Shown: in pieces, positions 30,025 to 41,284 of the stretch | Position numbering within the stretch: position 1 is the stretch's first letter | Layout: every line of letters begins with the position of its first letter | Assembly: GCA_030765045.1 (NCBI GenBank) | Contig: CM060964.1 | Coordinates: 154,096,490-154,160,489, forward strand | Direction: 5' to 3' | Origin: Tenodera sinensis | Lineage: Eukaryota > Arthropoda > Insecta > Mantodea > Mantidae | Length of the DNA: 64,000 nucleotides | Notes under the pieces: generated by a model | Databases searched by the model: none | What the model was told of the DNA's origin: nothing | Seen by the model: only the letters and a program-made list of their open reading frames with translations | Position numbers and translations under genes: made by a program

Positions 30025-32375
30025 TTAAACTACCCTATATATATTGTAATGTGCATTTCCCATGTTTTGCTGAAAGCGAGGGAATGTCAGGACATATATT
30101 GCTAGTGGTGTGCAGTTGAAGAACAGCCCTGAGATGGCTGTCATTTGTGAATGATGTTTCGATTTTTCAAGTTTTAAAGCTGAAAAAAGTTTTTCACATA
30201 AATATGGGGAATCAAACATGCACATAATAGCTGCCACTTTGGCATGTAGTCGAAGATATCTTTCCCATGGAAGGTACGAATAAAACTGAATGTTATCTGC
30301 CATCCTAAACTTGATAAGGATGTCACATTGCAGATCTATTAATTCTAATAGCACCTCTGTAGGCACAGTTCTGACACCAACCTAACATGGTGACATATCG
30401 AAATCTGGCTCAAGTAACCTCAAATCCTTGGATCTTTTTGCAAATGCTACTTTTAGATTATCGAGAGACTAAATGAATGACTTGAGGAGATGATTATTAA
30501 TGTTAGCTGAGAATTATGTCACATGTGGAAAATCTGTGAAATAACAGACTGAGAATTGATTTCTCCATATTTACAATTTCATTTTCATTGCACAAATTTT
30601 ATGAAAAAGGAACGCAAACAATTGACCTTTTCCCTGCAAAGAAGTATTGAGAGCATTGAAATAATTGCTGTGTCATTGACAAATGCTAGGTTAACAATCC
30701 ATTGATGGTCAAAAAGCTCAGGAACAGATCTTCGTTTCATATCCATAAAAAGTTTTACCTGGTCAAGCAAAAGGAGGAAATGTTTAAGGGTTTTACCCCT
30801 ACTTAGTCATCTTACCTGACAAAAATAGAGTATATCAATGAAATCAAATTCCAATGATTCCATTAACCCTTTCACTGCTAAGATATTTTGCTACATAGGC
30901 CGTTCGTCTTATTACTAAACTGGTTTTCATATTCCTTTCTGAGGCACCTCACCCAAAGTGATTTGGATAGGATTCAAAGTGATTCAGATGTTTAAGGCAA
31001 TACGCAATGAACTGGCCACCCATTCAAAGCCAAATGCCGCAAGTTTGAATCTCAGCAACTGCAATCAAATGTGCTTGTGGTAAAGGAAGGGAAGGGCCCA
31101 AACAAAATAAACAGTGTAATGGCATGGTTGGAAGTTGACGGGATTACATTGGACTGCATTTGCATAGATTTTGCTTGATTCTCAAAAAAAAAAAAAAAAT
31201 GGACTACAGCTTTATTGCAAAAATTTAATGTTTTGATCTAATATTTTTACAATAGGAAATGGCTGCAAATACTTTAATGCAATTTATTTAGCTTAGCATA
31301 ACAAGAAAGTGGAAAATATCTCAACAGTGAAAGGGTTAAGTGCCCTGTCTATATGACGGCAAATGCAGTGAAAGGATTAACTCTCAAAACTGTCTGTGAT
31401 TCAATCCCGAAGATCGTATGAAATTTACAGTCCTAACAATATTCATAACCATGTCAAATTGGACAGTCTTAGTACAAAGTGCCTCTTGATGAATCACACA
31501 GTGCACTGAGTGAGATATCTGTCCTAGGCTTAATTTTGATTTTAGAAGTCCCATAAATCCTGCATTACAGCCGGTACAGCCAGTACAGCCAGCTTGGAGC
31601 ACCATCAATGGTGATGGAAACCAGCTTATTCCTGGGCAGGTTCATATTTTCAACAGCATGAAAAATATCTTTGCCAGTACAAGCATCTTTCATGGGAATT
31701 AAATCCAGAAGCTCTTCTGTAATATTTAGATTGTTTTCACTCCTTGGATGAAAATATCCAGTTGTGCTATATCAACGACATTGGTACTTTTCCTCAAGGC
31801 ACAATATGCAATGAATTATTGCCCCCTCAGTGTTAGTTGTCCAACATCTGTACTAAGGTCTTCTATACGGTATGCAGTTGTATTGCAGTAAATTGTGGCT
31901 TACTTAGAGGACATACGGATTCACTGGCAATATCAAGGCACTTTTTGACAAATGCTCCAGTGGAGAATGGTCAAAGTTCTCTAGCAATTAAAAGAGCAAT
32001 TTTAAAGCCCGCCAGCACCTCACCGTCATTTGTAGCTTCAACTTCCTAGAAATAAAATTGCTGGGCAAATAAAATTATGTAATAAACTCTTATAATATTA
32101 ATAGCTGTTATTAATATTAATAATTTTATTGAAATAAAAGAGTTCACCTCAGTATTTACAGTTTCTTTTAAATTTACAATTAGTTGTAAATGCTCATCTC
32201 CCTGAATACTATTATATGTACATGTCAGTGTTCTTTGAATTGTAGTGTTGCTGAGCATTATAGTTTTTTGCTCTTGCAGGATGTCCACACACTAAACATT
32301 TAGCACGTTCTTCAACTTGTACAAAAAGCCACTGTCCTTCCTATTGGGATTCTTGTCTCCTGTTATTTGTGCTAA
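30025..32375 (-). pseudogene. hAT transposase relic of the GTF2IRD2-like type, split by a TTAA element
   Basis: Minus strand, N to C: zinc-finger-like CLVCGHPARAKNYNAQQHYN, a segment GEVLAGFKIALLIA, FIQGV-, PRNKLVSITIDGAPSW (catalytic Asp), HCVIHQEALCTKTVQF, VNFIRSSGLNHRQF; then, beyond the inserted element, LEFDFIDILYF, LSRGKTLKHFLLLLDQVKLF, ELFDHQWIVNLAFVNDTA, AKVAAIMCMFDSPYLCEKLF, LKLEKSKHHSQMTA. The order is that of the hAT proteins from which vertebrate GTF2IRD2 was derived. Many stops and frameshifts. The insertion at 30867-31377 falls between GLNHRQF and LEFDFID and removal of it with one TTAA gives an open join. Confidence 0.83.
30863..31381. mobile_element. piggyBac-like non-autonomous element (TTAA), copy 2
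   Basis: TTAA at 30863-30866 and 31378-31381; left end CCCTTTCACTGCTAAGATAT. The right side carries the end motif twice: …ATATCTCAACAGTGAAAGGG plus TTAA at 31336-31339, and GCAGTGAAAGGATTAA at 31366-31381. The outer TTAA fits the continuity of the host hAT relic. The interior matches copy 1 (3010-3501) in reverse, including the decayed tRNA-like part. No transposase. Confidence 0.78.
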
Positions 32376-32833
32376 ACTTGTCTCTTCTCCACCGAATCCA
32401 TATTAATAGCACCAGCCGTCAGCACAGCAAGACAACTAGTTTGTGTATGCAGCCAAGACTGATAACACATGGTTACTCCGCCTGTCTGTGTGCCTATATT
32501 CTGGGGTTCAAACCCTGAATCCTCAGTACACTTAATCCAGTGTGGATTTTACCACTGAGCTACAATATCAGATATAAATGCGTGAGTTATATACAACATT
32601 GATGTTGGTTATGTTACAATCATTCCACGTGTTTTCTGTTTTCTTACATAAATTCCAGTGCCATGTAGTTAATAGCTCAGCTGCAAGAGAATTTAAACTT
32701 GTTTTGTAATATTTAGTCCATATTTCCTCATACTGATTAATACAGCCGTAGAAATCTTTGAAATGAGTGACTGTTTAAAATGGTGACCATGGCCAATTTA
32801 GTTTTCAAACACCCTACTCACAGAAAAGTGTAC
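32376..32833. other. No gene; one tRNA-like pseudogene
   Basis: Apart from the tRNA-like sequence at 32493-32571 nothing is recognised. Confidence 0.45.
32493..32571 (-). pseudogene. tRNA-derived sequence (pseudogene or SINE head)
   Basis: Minus strand has TGTAGCTCAGTGGTAAAA (A box) and GGGTTTGAACCCC (B box with one mismatch), about tRNA spacing. The acceptor stem does not pair well and the anticodon arm is enlarged, so this is not a working tRNA. Not related to SINE families A-C by eye. Confidence 0.5.
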
Positions 32834-33090
32834 CATTGGCATCGCAAAGGGGGAGTAGGGGGGATGCATGGCCCCCCTTGGAAATTATGAATTTGATGTG
32901 CAGTCAATAACTGACTATTAGGGTATTGTTTTAATTTTCATGTAAAGAACAATATTTTATCAGCACTAATTAATACAGTTATTCACAATAAATACTTCAA
33001 CTTTTGACAACAGAATAATGAATTAATATGGTTTGATTGCAAACTTCCATCATGTGGCCCCCCTGAAAGAAAGGTCTGCCAATGCCCATG
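32834..33090 (+). mobile_element. hAT MITE family M, copy 3
   Basis: 257 bp between the exact 8-bp duplication AAGTGTAC (32826-32833, 33091-33098). Starts CATTGGCATCGCAAAGGGGG and ends GGTCTGCCAATGCCCATG. Same orientation as copy 1 and clearly more diverged at the ends. Intron 1 of Rpt1. Confidence 0.92.
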
Positions 33091-33231
33091 AAGTGTACAC
33101 TCTTTCAGGGAATATAGTACTGTGTGGTACAGATCAAGAGAGAGAAAAAAATTTAGAAGACTACAGCAGGAGAACAAAGGGCATATTTCCAAATGAAGGG
33201 TCTCATTTTAATCAGAAACTTATCTCTCAAA

Positions 33232-33420
33232 TTAAAAAGACAGCTTCCATGTTAACTTTTGTGTTTGTTTGTCCCAATTTAAATTTTTATCAAGAAATAA
33301 TCCTGGAAACTTGGTTTCATGCTCATAGTTTATTGGCCTGGAATCTATTCTGATGACTGGATTTACTATTGCTTTACGCACTTTGTTAGAAGTTAAGGGC
33401 AATATTATTCTCTTTGTTGA
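33232..33420 (-). pseudogene. LINE reverse transcriptase fragment (thumb region)
   Basis: Minus strand SRPINYEHETKFPGLFLDKN LNWDKQTQKLTWKLS fits the conserved hETKFLGvxiDxxLxWxxHixxLxxKLs block found after the YADD box of many LINEs. No other LINE domain is preserved around it. The clade cannot be told. Confidence 0.6.
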
Positions 33421-33429
33421 TGGCAATAG

Positions 33430-33911
33430 AATGAAGCTAAAAGCACGCATCCCAAAACACCGTGATATGAATAGAATGACCAGAAAGCCTCTTGCTTCCC
33501 TGCCATTGTTTATTCACAACCAGTAGCTGCTAAATAGTTTTGTCTGGGATACTGTTGACAATAAACATAATTGGTAAGAAGAAAGTAACTCTTCAAGGAT
33601 GATCTGTGATGAACTCTGAACATTGTTACTACTTTCTGCTTTTGAACTACCTGCAGTTTTGCCGTTTTTAGAGTTGCAGCAGACAATAGCATGTTTTAAA
33701 ATAAATTGAAACCGCTTCAAAATTTTAATTAATTGTAAGGACTTAACATCCTGAGCTCAGCTTAAAGGAATGCCTACCACAAGAGTATCTCTGCTGTACC
33801 AAGTTTCTGAATGCTTAGAGATTCTAAAATCAAACCATGGGATTAATATTTGTTTTCTTCTGAACCAGGAGACATTTGAGAAAATATTCTACATGCGTAT
33901 CAATAGTTTTC
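33430..33911. other. No recognisable feature
   Basis: AT-rich intronic DNA; possibly more of the LINE remnant, but no motif is visible. Confidence 0.4.
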
Positions 33912-34545
33912 ATATGTAAGATTTGAAGCTTTCACGGCGAACGTTATGGATCAAGGCTTCACGGGTGATCAGCCATGTTAGATTTATAAATGTCGAGCTT
34001 TCGGCCATTGTAGACTCCATGGCCATCTTCAGGAAAGATGAAAAGGTCTCCTCAGTTTTCCAAATATATACTATAATTTGGAGGATGTGGGTTGTATTGT
34101 CCTAGCCAATGAGCGGGTGATGGTCTGTAATTGGGCCTAATGTCGTGAGGTATGTGTATACTCAGCTGAGATGGCAGACTCAAACTAAGTGCACAACAGC
34201 CATCAGAAACACCTACAAAAACAGCAACACCATGGACCCCGAACAAAATACGTACCCGTGGGAAGACACCCCAACCGGCGACCCTGGACAAAGTTCATAC
34301 TCGCAGGAAAACACTTCAGCCGAGGATACACATACCTCACAACAGCAGGCCCAATCACAGACCATCACCCGCTCATTGGCTAGGACAATACAATCCACAT
34401 CCTCCAAACTATAGTATATATTTGGAAAACTGAGGAGACTTTTTCATCTTTCCTGAAGATGGCCATGGAGTCTACAATGGCCTAAAGCTCGATATTTATA
34501 AACCTAACACGGCTGATCACCTGTGAAGCCTTGATCCAGTTTTCA
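33912..34545. mobile_element. Inverted-repeat element family F, copy 3 (long arms)
   Basis: Arms 33947-34172 and about 34310-34538 are reverse complements by eye over ~225 bp, starting TGGATCAAGGCTTCACGGGT and including GGCCATCTTCAGGAAAGATG and CCAATGAGCGGGTGATGGTC. The loop (34173-34309) has short repeated proline/threonine-coding units of no known function. The outer left flank TGTAAGATTTGAAGCTTTCA is the reverse of the motif beside copies 1 and 2 and resembles the end of PLE 2. The right arm contains CTGAAGATGGCC. No transposase or reverse transcriptase. Confidence 0.82.
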
Positions 34546-35533
34546 TATAGTTTCATGTAGGAAGGGACCTTGATATTCTTGATATTCGATAGTATCAAAA
34601 TACTTGTAAATATAGTAGAATCTTGATAACTTGACTCTCAGCAGCTCCACAGTCCATGAAACTCAACCTTTTTAAATTTATTTTTTATTGTTAAACTGGG
34701 CTGTAATAATTTCTATAATCTACTATACGCTATAAATAGTGTAGAAGAATTTTAATTAGTACCTATACATATACAAAATACAGTATTCTCCCTCACAGTG
34801 ATCTTCAATATCTAGTCGGAACATTTGCAGCCGGCAGACCATTGTCACAAAGTCAAACACTTGCCACTGATAATGTGGATACATAGCACAAACACTTGTT
34901 AGGAAGATTTGAAGGTTTATTGTTTTAACCAGTACAAAGGTATTTTTAGATGTGACAAATTGCGCAGTGGTTTATGATCGAGTTAGGGGTGTCAGGTTAT
35001 CTTTCCAACTTCTGTGTAGTACATGAACATTGCAGACTGTGTGTGATTAAGTACAGTGCCATCTCACATTATCAGCAGTGTCTTGCTTACTTCAAGAAAG
35101 GAAAGTGAGATGCTACCACCATCATCCATTTGCATGATGTCTGTAGTGCAGATGCTAGCAAGGTCATTCGTCACACCCAAAAATATCCCTGTATGTGGCA
35201 AACTAAATTTTGTTACATATTTCTGGTCACAGTGCAGCTTCCAAGATTTCAGGCTTCCTGTTAGTGTTGTATTGAGTTTGTGCCAGTGAAAATGTTGAGC
35301 AAGAAGAAAAGACAAGTTAGCATGACAATGGAAATTAAATTGGATATGTTAAAGGGACCAGGCAAAGTGGAACATATTAATACATAATAAATTTTAGAAT
35401 ATGTCCTACTTCTGTTTCGTATGTTGTGCTAGAATATGTATTTATGTAAATTACAGTATTATGGTATGAGTGATGAATAACAGACACCTTATTCCATAAA
35501 ACTTGACATTTCAGTAACTCGACACATTCTCAG
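34546..35533. other. No gene; weak pogo-like hint
   Basis: Around 35283-35350 the + strand reads MLSKKKRQVSMTMEIKLDM, which resembles the start of Tigger/jerky-type transposases, but nothing follows. Otherwise nothing recognised. Confidence 0.35.
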
Positions 35534-35545
35534 TCCACATTAGGT

Positions 35546-35777
35546 AGTCGGTCTGGGTGGCTCAGTTGGTTAGACGCTGGCCTACGGATCCCAAGGTCGC
35601 GGGTTGAAACCCGGCCCAGGCCGATGGTTTTTAAGTGTGCTTAAAAACGACAGCTCCATGTCAGTAGATTTACTGGCATGTAAAAGAACTCATGCGGGAC
35701 AAAATTCCGGCACACCAGCGACGCTGATGTGATCTTGGCAATTGACAGCGTCGTTAAACAAGAAAATAATTTTTTTT
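35546..35777 (+). mobile_element. SINE family A, copy 3
   Basis: Starts GTCGGTCTGGGTGGCTCAGT, A box TGGCTCAGTTGG, B box GGGTTGAAACCC (one mismatch), standard body, end CGTCGTTAAACAAGAAAATA then T-rich. Flanked by the 12-bp duplication TCCACATTAGGT (35534-35545, 35778-35789). Confidence 0.92.
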
Positions 35778-35789
35778 TCCACATTAGGT

Positions 35790-36494
35790 GGAGTTGACAG
35801 GATTGCACTGTACTTGGAGATAAATATTGATACATTTTAAGTTTTGCTTTATTGAAAGCTGTTTAACTTTATACTAAATAAGGACTGAAAGGAGTTGAGA
35901 CCTCACTTTAATTGCCCCATACATATCCCCAAAAAGTTGGTTGACTATGTGAAGAGGCACATGTAATTTAGCCGAAAAATGCTGACTCAAGAATGCCAGC
36001 AATCTGCCAAGGATGGATAGTTTGTCAATGATAATGTCATTGTTGTAGTTGTTTCTCTTTTGATATAATAAAATATGAGAATGCAATTTCAAGATGTCAA
36101 AATATCACATTTCCATTTGAAGGGTTATTTGGGAACCTGCACTATTGTGACCAAATTGCATAATTAGGCCAGGTTGGTGAGTACCTGTGCATGTTTACTG
36201 CTAATATGTGAATAAATAAAGCAGAAATATTTGTTTTAAAGAGCAAATTGCTCCCAAGATAACTATTCTTTGCTAAAGTTTGCAGGATAAGGTCATCAAA
36301 ATTTTAATTTTTCCACAAAGATGAACATCATTCTTTTGTACTGTAGTGTGAAATTGAGATTGTTCTTTTTGTGTACTAAATATTGCTTAAAGAGCCATAT
36401 CAGTTTTACCTTTATTGGAATTAAGCTATAGATTGTATGCAAAGTGAACATTGATGAAATAGCATTACATGATATATATATTTTTCTGTTTTAG
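35790..36494. other. Intron 1 end, no feature
   Basis: Nothing recognised before the polypyrimidine tract and TTTTAG acceptor of Rpt1 exon 2. Confidence 0.5.
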
Positions 36495-36532
36495 CACTTG
36501 ATGAAGGCGATATAGCACTGCTGAAAACTTAT
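36495..36532 (+). CDS. Rpt1: Rpt1 (PSMC2), coding exon 2
   Basis: A 38-bp micro-exon preceded by a polypyrimidine tract ending TTTTAG and followed by GTAAGT. Joined in phase to exon 1 it reads SLDEGDIALLKTY, the conserved LDEGDIALLKTYG segment of Rpt1 just before the N-terminal coiled coil. Exon 1 plus exon 2 give exactly 36 codons, so the next intron is phase 0. The 11.7 kb intron before it is packed with transposon relics. A 38-bp exon between such long introns would be missed by ab initio gene finders, but its reading frame and both splice borders are clean. Confidence 0.93.
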
Positions 36533-36575
36533 GTAAGTAGGCTTAAGGCTACATTGCATTATTTGTAAGTATTAT

Positions 36576-36576
<1 letters not shown>

Positions 36577-36630
<54 letters not shown>

Positions 36631-36640
36631 GGAGAGAGAG
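36577..36640. repeat. (GA)n microsatellite, tail of LINE family C
   Basis: GA repeat at 36579-36627 then GA-rich. Read on the minus strand it is a (CT)n tract directly after GCTGATGACCATATAGTTGA, so it is most simply the 3' tail of the LINE that extends to 40830. Confidence 0.8.
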
Positions 36641-37026
36641 GGGGGAGGAGGTAGGTTTGAGAGCTTCAACTATATGGTCATCAGCACCCTTATAAAATGG
36701 ATCAGGCAAAAGCTAGAGATAAATTTCAATACAAAATGTAAATATTGATAAAAACACACATATGTCATACATAAATGTGCAAAACAAAGAGGCAAAACCA
36801 GAAGTATTTGTGGATAAGTGTATTTTCATTTGGAAGTAACCTTTCAGCTGTTAAGGTATAATGTTGATGGTTAGGTTGTTTTTCATTTTTGACATGGACC
36901 TTTGAACAACATGATTTGACATTTAGGCAGCAGCCTTCAGTACCTGTCATCTAAAGCCTAATGTACAGTTGTCAGGAATGGGAGTGAAAATGAGAAGCAT
37001 AATGGGAAAAAATTGATCCACTTGTT

Positions 37027-38100
37027 TTAAAATGTTGTTAGCGAATGCTGGATTTCTGAGAATGAAGTCATTAATCCTCTTGCTCTCCAATATTTTTCAC
37101 TGATGGATGGGGTGCTAGAAGTGGCTGGGCATATTTGAAGGTGGTCTCGGTCCAGGAAATCACATAGAGTACAGAGTGGTGAAGAATATATCCCAATTCT
37201 GTTTAAATGTTTTGCCAGACAATCATGTCCTGTAATCAACCTGAAGGTTGCAACTACCATTTTTCGAGGATACTCAGGAATTACTGTTTGAATGTTTGGT
37301 AGTTCCCATCTTTTATTTTTTGATTTTTCATAGTAATATTTTGCAATAATTTTTTTGAATTCAGAGTTGACTAATCTTTTAGCTGCATAAAATGGTAGAT
37401 TAACTATAGATTTCTGCACATTGCCGGTACCCTTTTTAGCAAGAAAATCAGCTTTCTCATTACCACTCAGTGCACAGTGAGCTGGTATCCATTAGAAGAC
37501 TAGGTGTTTTTGAAGTGTGGTTAGATGGGTAAGGATTTTCCAACATTCTATAATTGTTTGGTTTTTTGGTGACAACTTGGAAGTAATTGCTATAATTGCT
37601 GCCCTGGAATCTGAGAGAATAACTGTTTGATGAAAATGTGAGATTCTATACAAAAGATTTTGTAAGGTCATTCGAATTGCTTCAATTTCTCCGTGAAAGT
37701 TTCTAGTTCCATAACTTAAAGATTTGTAATAGGAAAAGAGGTGACATGTGACTCCAGCACCTGCTCCATCTCGGTTTGATATCAGCGATCCATCAGTATA
37801 AATATGGAGCCATTTGTGTTCTGGAAATCTTGTATGGATTGTCTCTAATGCCAGTAATTTTAGAACACTAGTTGGAGTATCACTTTTCTTAACTTCTTCT
37901 GTCAGGTGTAAGTAATATGTGATGTCTAATGTTTGTGTCGGATTGACTTTAGATATGAAGTTTTCCTTTGAATTAGGAAGGTATACATTCTTCTTGATGT
38001 CTTGAATTTTGGAAAGAAAGCTCTCCTGAGTTTTTAGTGTATGTGTAAAATTTCTTTTGTGTCATGTATTGAATGGGAGTCTGATCAACTTTTCGTGTTG
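37027..38100 (-). pseudogene. LINE family C ORF2, RNase H and C-terminal zinc-finger-like part
   Basis: Minus strand: TDGSLISNRDGAGAGVTCHL (Asp), FHGEIEAIRMT (Glu), TVILSDSRAAIIAI (Asp), WIPAHCALSGNEKADFLAKK (His region), with a stop just before the last motif. 37419-37027 gives KSIVNLPFYAAKRLVNSEFK, FRLITGHDCLAKHLNRIGI, LCTLCDFLDRDHLQICPA, the usual C-x2-C…H…C end of RNase H LINEs. Confidence 0.85.
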
Positions 38101-38128
38101 AATAATAGCTGCTTTTTCTATTTCATAT

Positions 38129-39434
38129 TTAATGGGGTATTGGTTGGTTAGAATTTCCATAGCTGCTATTGGTGTGGTTTTGATAGCACCTGTAATTAGT
38201 TGCAGACTTTGGTTTTGAAAGATTTGAAATTTTTGTGTTTACTGTTACAAGAACTTTACTGCAGTAAGTAAATAATGGCTTTATATATACATTGTATGTT
38301 GTGTTAAGAGTTGCTCTGGAACATCCCCACTTCATTCCTGTTAGACGTTTTAACAGTGAAAGGCGCCTCTCTGCTGTTTGTGTTACATTTTCTATTTGCT
38401 TGGTCCATGTAAGTTTGGTATCAAATGTAACTCCTAAATACTTTGCTTCCTTTGTTTGTGGTAATTGTTGACCCTCAAAATTTAGTTTTATTGTTAGTGG
38501 TTTTTGTCTTAGTGAAAAGATTTGGTAGTTTGATTTTGTTGTATTAACAGCCATTAAATTTTCTTTGGTCCACTTTTGTAGGTTGTTTAAGGATTATTGC
38601 ATGGTTTTTTCTAGTTCTGTACTTTTGTTTTTTGGTTTTGAAGTCCACATTACTAAGTCATCAGCAAATAGTGCACACTTCAAACTTGATTCTTGTATTT
38701 GTTGTGGCAGATTATTAATAAATATATTAAAAAGTGTAGTGCTGTGCACTGCACCTTGTGGTAAGCCGCGGTGTACTTGTTTATATTTAGACATATTTCT
38801 TCCATGTTCTGGTAGCAATAAAGCATTGTGTTAGGAAATGACATAGCCATGAAAACATTGGACCTTGTATCCCTATTTGTTTTACTTTCTTTAGCAATTT
38901 TGTTCTGCATATAGAATCATATGTACTTTGGAAATCAATAAAAACTGATAAATTATCTTCTTTTCTATTGAAGGAGTCTTTGATTTCTTGACTGAGAAGT
39001 AAGACTTGTTCATTTGTAGAGTGGAACTCTCTGAATCCAGCTTGACATGGGGAAATTAAATTTTGGGATTCTAGAAACCAATTTAACCTATTTGACACCT
39101 TTCTTTCCATCACTTTTGCTATTATGCTAGTAAGAGCTATTGGTCTATAATTTTTTATTTCTGATGCTGTTTTATCTTTCTTCAAGAGTGGGACAATTAT
39201 TGCTTTTCGCCATTCGGCAGGTACATTGGTGTTCCAGGATAGATTGTAGAGTTTTAGTAGTTGTTGTTTTGCTGTTTTTCCAAGGTTTTTTATGAACTCT
39301 GGATGTATGTGATCTGGTCCAGGGGACTTTTTGTTTTTTAGATTATTAATTGCAATGTTCAGTTCTTGTATATTAAAATGTTGATAAAAGATATTGTATT
39401 GAGTGTTAGGATCACATTCTGTTTCTTGTTTCAA
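38129..39434 (-). pseudogene. LINE family C ORF2, reverse transcriptase part
   Basis: Pieces in order: LKNKKSPGPDHIHPEFIKNL, a segment AEWRKAIIVPLLKKDK, NYRPIALTSIIAKVMERKV, QAGFREFHSTNEQ, LSVFIDFQSTYDS (first catalytic Asp), HRGLPQGAVHSTTLFNIFIN, CALFADDLVMW (YADD-type box, intact), EAKYLGVTFDTKLTWTKQI and GMKWGCSRATL. Frames change near 38800 and 38590. Otherwise well preserved. Confidence 0.9.
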
Positions 39435-39475
39435 ATCTTTCTTAAATTGTTTATATTCTTTTTTATTATTTCTTG

Positions 39476-40744
39476 TTACTTTATTGAATTAGCATAATAT
39501 TTATTGAATGTTTCGGCTATGGCTGCATCATTTGTTAATATTTTATTGTTGTGTATGATAGGCGTGCTGTTGCTTTCTCTCCGGTCCTTGACATTTTTTA
39601 GGAACTTATGGGCTTTGTTGCCATCTGTTCTATAATCCATTTTTTCTAAGAAATTATTAAAGTGATTCTTTTTAGCTGTATTAATTTCTTTTTTTAGTGA
39701 GGTGCATTTCTTTCGCCATATTTGTGTATCTGATATGTTTTTTGTTTGTTCAGTTGTATTTCTAGCTATATCCCTTTGCTTTTTCAGTTCTTCTAGCTGG
39801 GGGTTCCAAAAGGGTTTGAAATTTTTTATTCTTTCACGAGGAATATGTTTTTTTGCAGTTTCTAGGATGACTTTACAGAAATTTTTGTTCATATGATCTG
39901 GGTGGTCATGCAGCTGTGAGTTTGTTTGTTCTTTAACTTTATGTTCCAGTTCAGTTTTATATTTGTTCCAATCTGCTTTTTTGAAGTTCCAATACAGATT
40001 TGTGTGATTTTGACTGTTATTTGTATTATCTAGTTTTATATCAGCAATTACTGCTCTGTGACCAGAACTTGGGTCTTCTATAACTTGTTTTTTAATTTTT
40101 GAAACAATATCTGTTGTAGCTAACAAGAGATCTGGGTTACTGCCTGCTCCAGAGTAATGTATGAAGGTTTTGGGATCTTCATCATAAATCAGTTCAAAGG
40201 TTGTGGTATTCAAAAATTCTTCCACTATCTGTCGTGTAGAATCCACTTTTTCATAACCCCATCTTTTGGAATGGGCATTGAAATCCCCAATTATGATTGT
40301 TTTATCTAATTGTTCAATAAGTGAGAGATCTGGATCATTCCTGGGAGGATTGTAAATACTGTATAAATGAAGATGTGTTCTGTTATCCCAAAAATTTAGC
40401 TTTATGAATTCAGCTTTATATTTGTTATCCATTTCTTTAACAATTTGAAAGGAGGATTTAATATCATTTTTGACTCCAACTAATATTCCACTACTTATCT
40501 GTCTATTTTTGGGTAGTAGCTGTAGTAAAAATCCAGTAAAATTGAAGTATTTAAGTTGATGATTTGTTAGATTTGCTTCTTGTGTGACAAATATATCTAT
40601 GTTATAGCCAAATACAATTTTATTCAGTTCTATTCTTTTTGTTTCGGTGAGACCACCTGCGTTCCATTGTAGAATTCTAATGCTAGATCTTCTATTTATA
40701 TAATGTTTTGGTTCTAGAGAAGTCATCGCTACCCGGAGATCCAA
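39476..40744 (-). pseudogene. LINE family C ORF2, endonuclease part
   Basis: 422 residues open from MDLRVAMTSLEPKHYINRRS. APE-like endonuclease motifs: RILQWNAGGLTETKR, VTQEANLT (catalytic Glu), YNPPRNDPDLSL, IIIGDFNAHSKRWGY (Asp and Asn), SNPDLLLATTD and SSGHRAVIADI (final His intact). A linker with FKPFWNPQLEELKKQRDIAR follows. All catalytic residues look preserved; the stretch ends with a stop at 39476 and the RT continues in another frame. Confidence 0.93.
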
Positions 40745-41036
40745 ATGGGGGACTATTTTAACTCCGGAACATTTTACCCCTCAAGTCATATTTCATAAAT
40801 ATTGAAGAGACTTAGCAGTAATAGTAACCGCTTTTTAGAGAGCACCATATTTTTATGTTTTGGCAGTTACATCGCTCTCTCACAACCCCCAGAATGTCTG
40901 GAGGACCACACCTGTCGTTGGTTTACGGGTCTCATCGACCTGACCGGGAGAGTTATCAAAATAAATTCACCGACCATATCCTCTGATTACCAATCAGAGG
41001 ACGTATTACATGCCATGACAGGTCAGCATGTTAGGG

Positions 41037-41270
41037 TCGGTCTGGGTGGCTCAGTTGGTTAGACGCTGGCCTATGGATCCCAAGGTCGTGGGTTCAAACC
41101 TGGCCCAGGCTGATGGTTTTTAAGTGTGCTTAAAAATGACAGCTCCATGCCAGTAGATTTACTGGCATGTAAAAGAACTCCTGCGGGACAAAATTCCGGC
41201 ACACTGGCGACGCTGATGTGATCCTGGCAATTGACAGCGTCGTTAAACAAGAAAATAAAATAATTTAATT
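41037..41270 (+). mobile_element. SINE family A, copy 4
   Basis: Full length: TCGGTCTGGGTGGCTCAGTT, A box TGGCTCAGTTGG, B box GGTTCAAACC, end CGTCGTTAAACAAGAAAATA AAATAATTTAATT. Flanked by a perfect 14-bp duplication TCAGCATGTTAGGG (41023-41036, 41271-41284). Young copy. Confidence 0.94.
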
Positions 41271-41284
41271 TCAGCATGTTAGGG

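Larger units (their letters stand above)
36577..40830 (-). mobile_element. LINE family C (endonuclease–RT–RNase H), nearly complete ORF2
   Basis: A long minus-strand non-LTR element inserted in Rpt1 intron 2. It carries the whole ORF2 (endonuclease 40744-39476, reverse transcriptase 39434-38129, RNase H about 37830-37430, C-terminal cysteine region to 37027), a 3' UTR with GCTGATGACC and a (CT)n tail. ORF1 is missing, so it is 5'-truncated, or the family has one ORF. Frameshifts between endonuclease and RT, and stops around RNase H, make it inactive. Confidence 0.87.

Noticed and set aside
34145..34414. A Pro/Thr/Gln-rich small protein in the loop of family F copy 3
   Set aside because: Overlaps the inverted-repeat arms, has no known domain and no splice or promoter signs.
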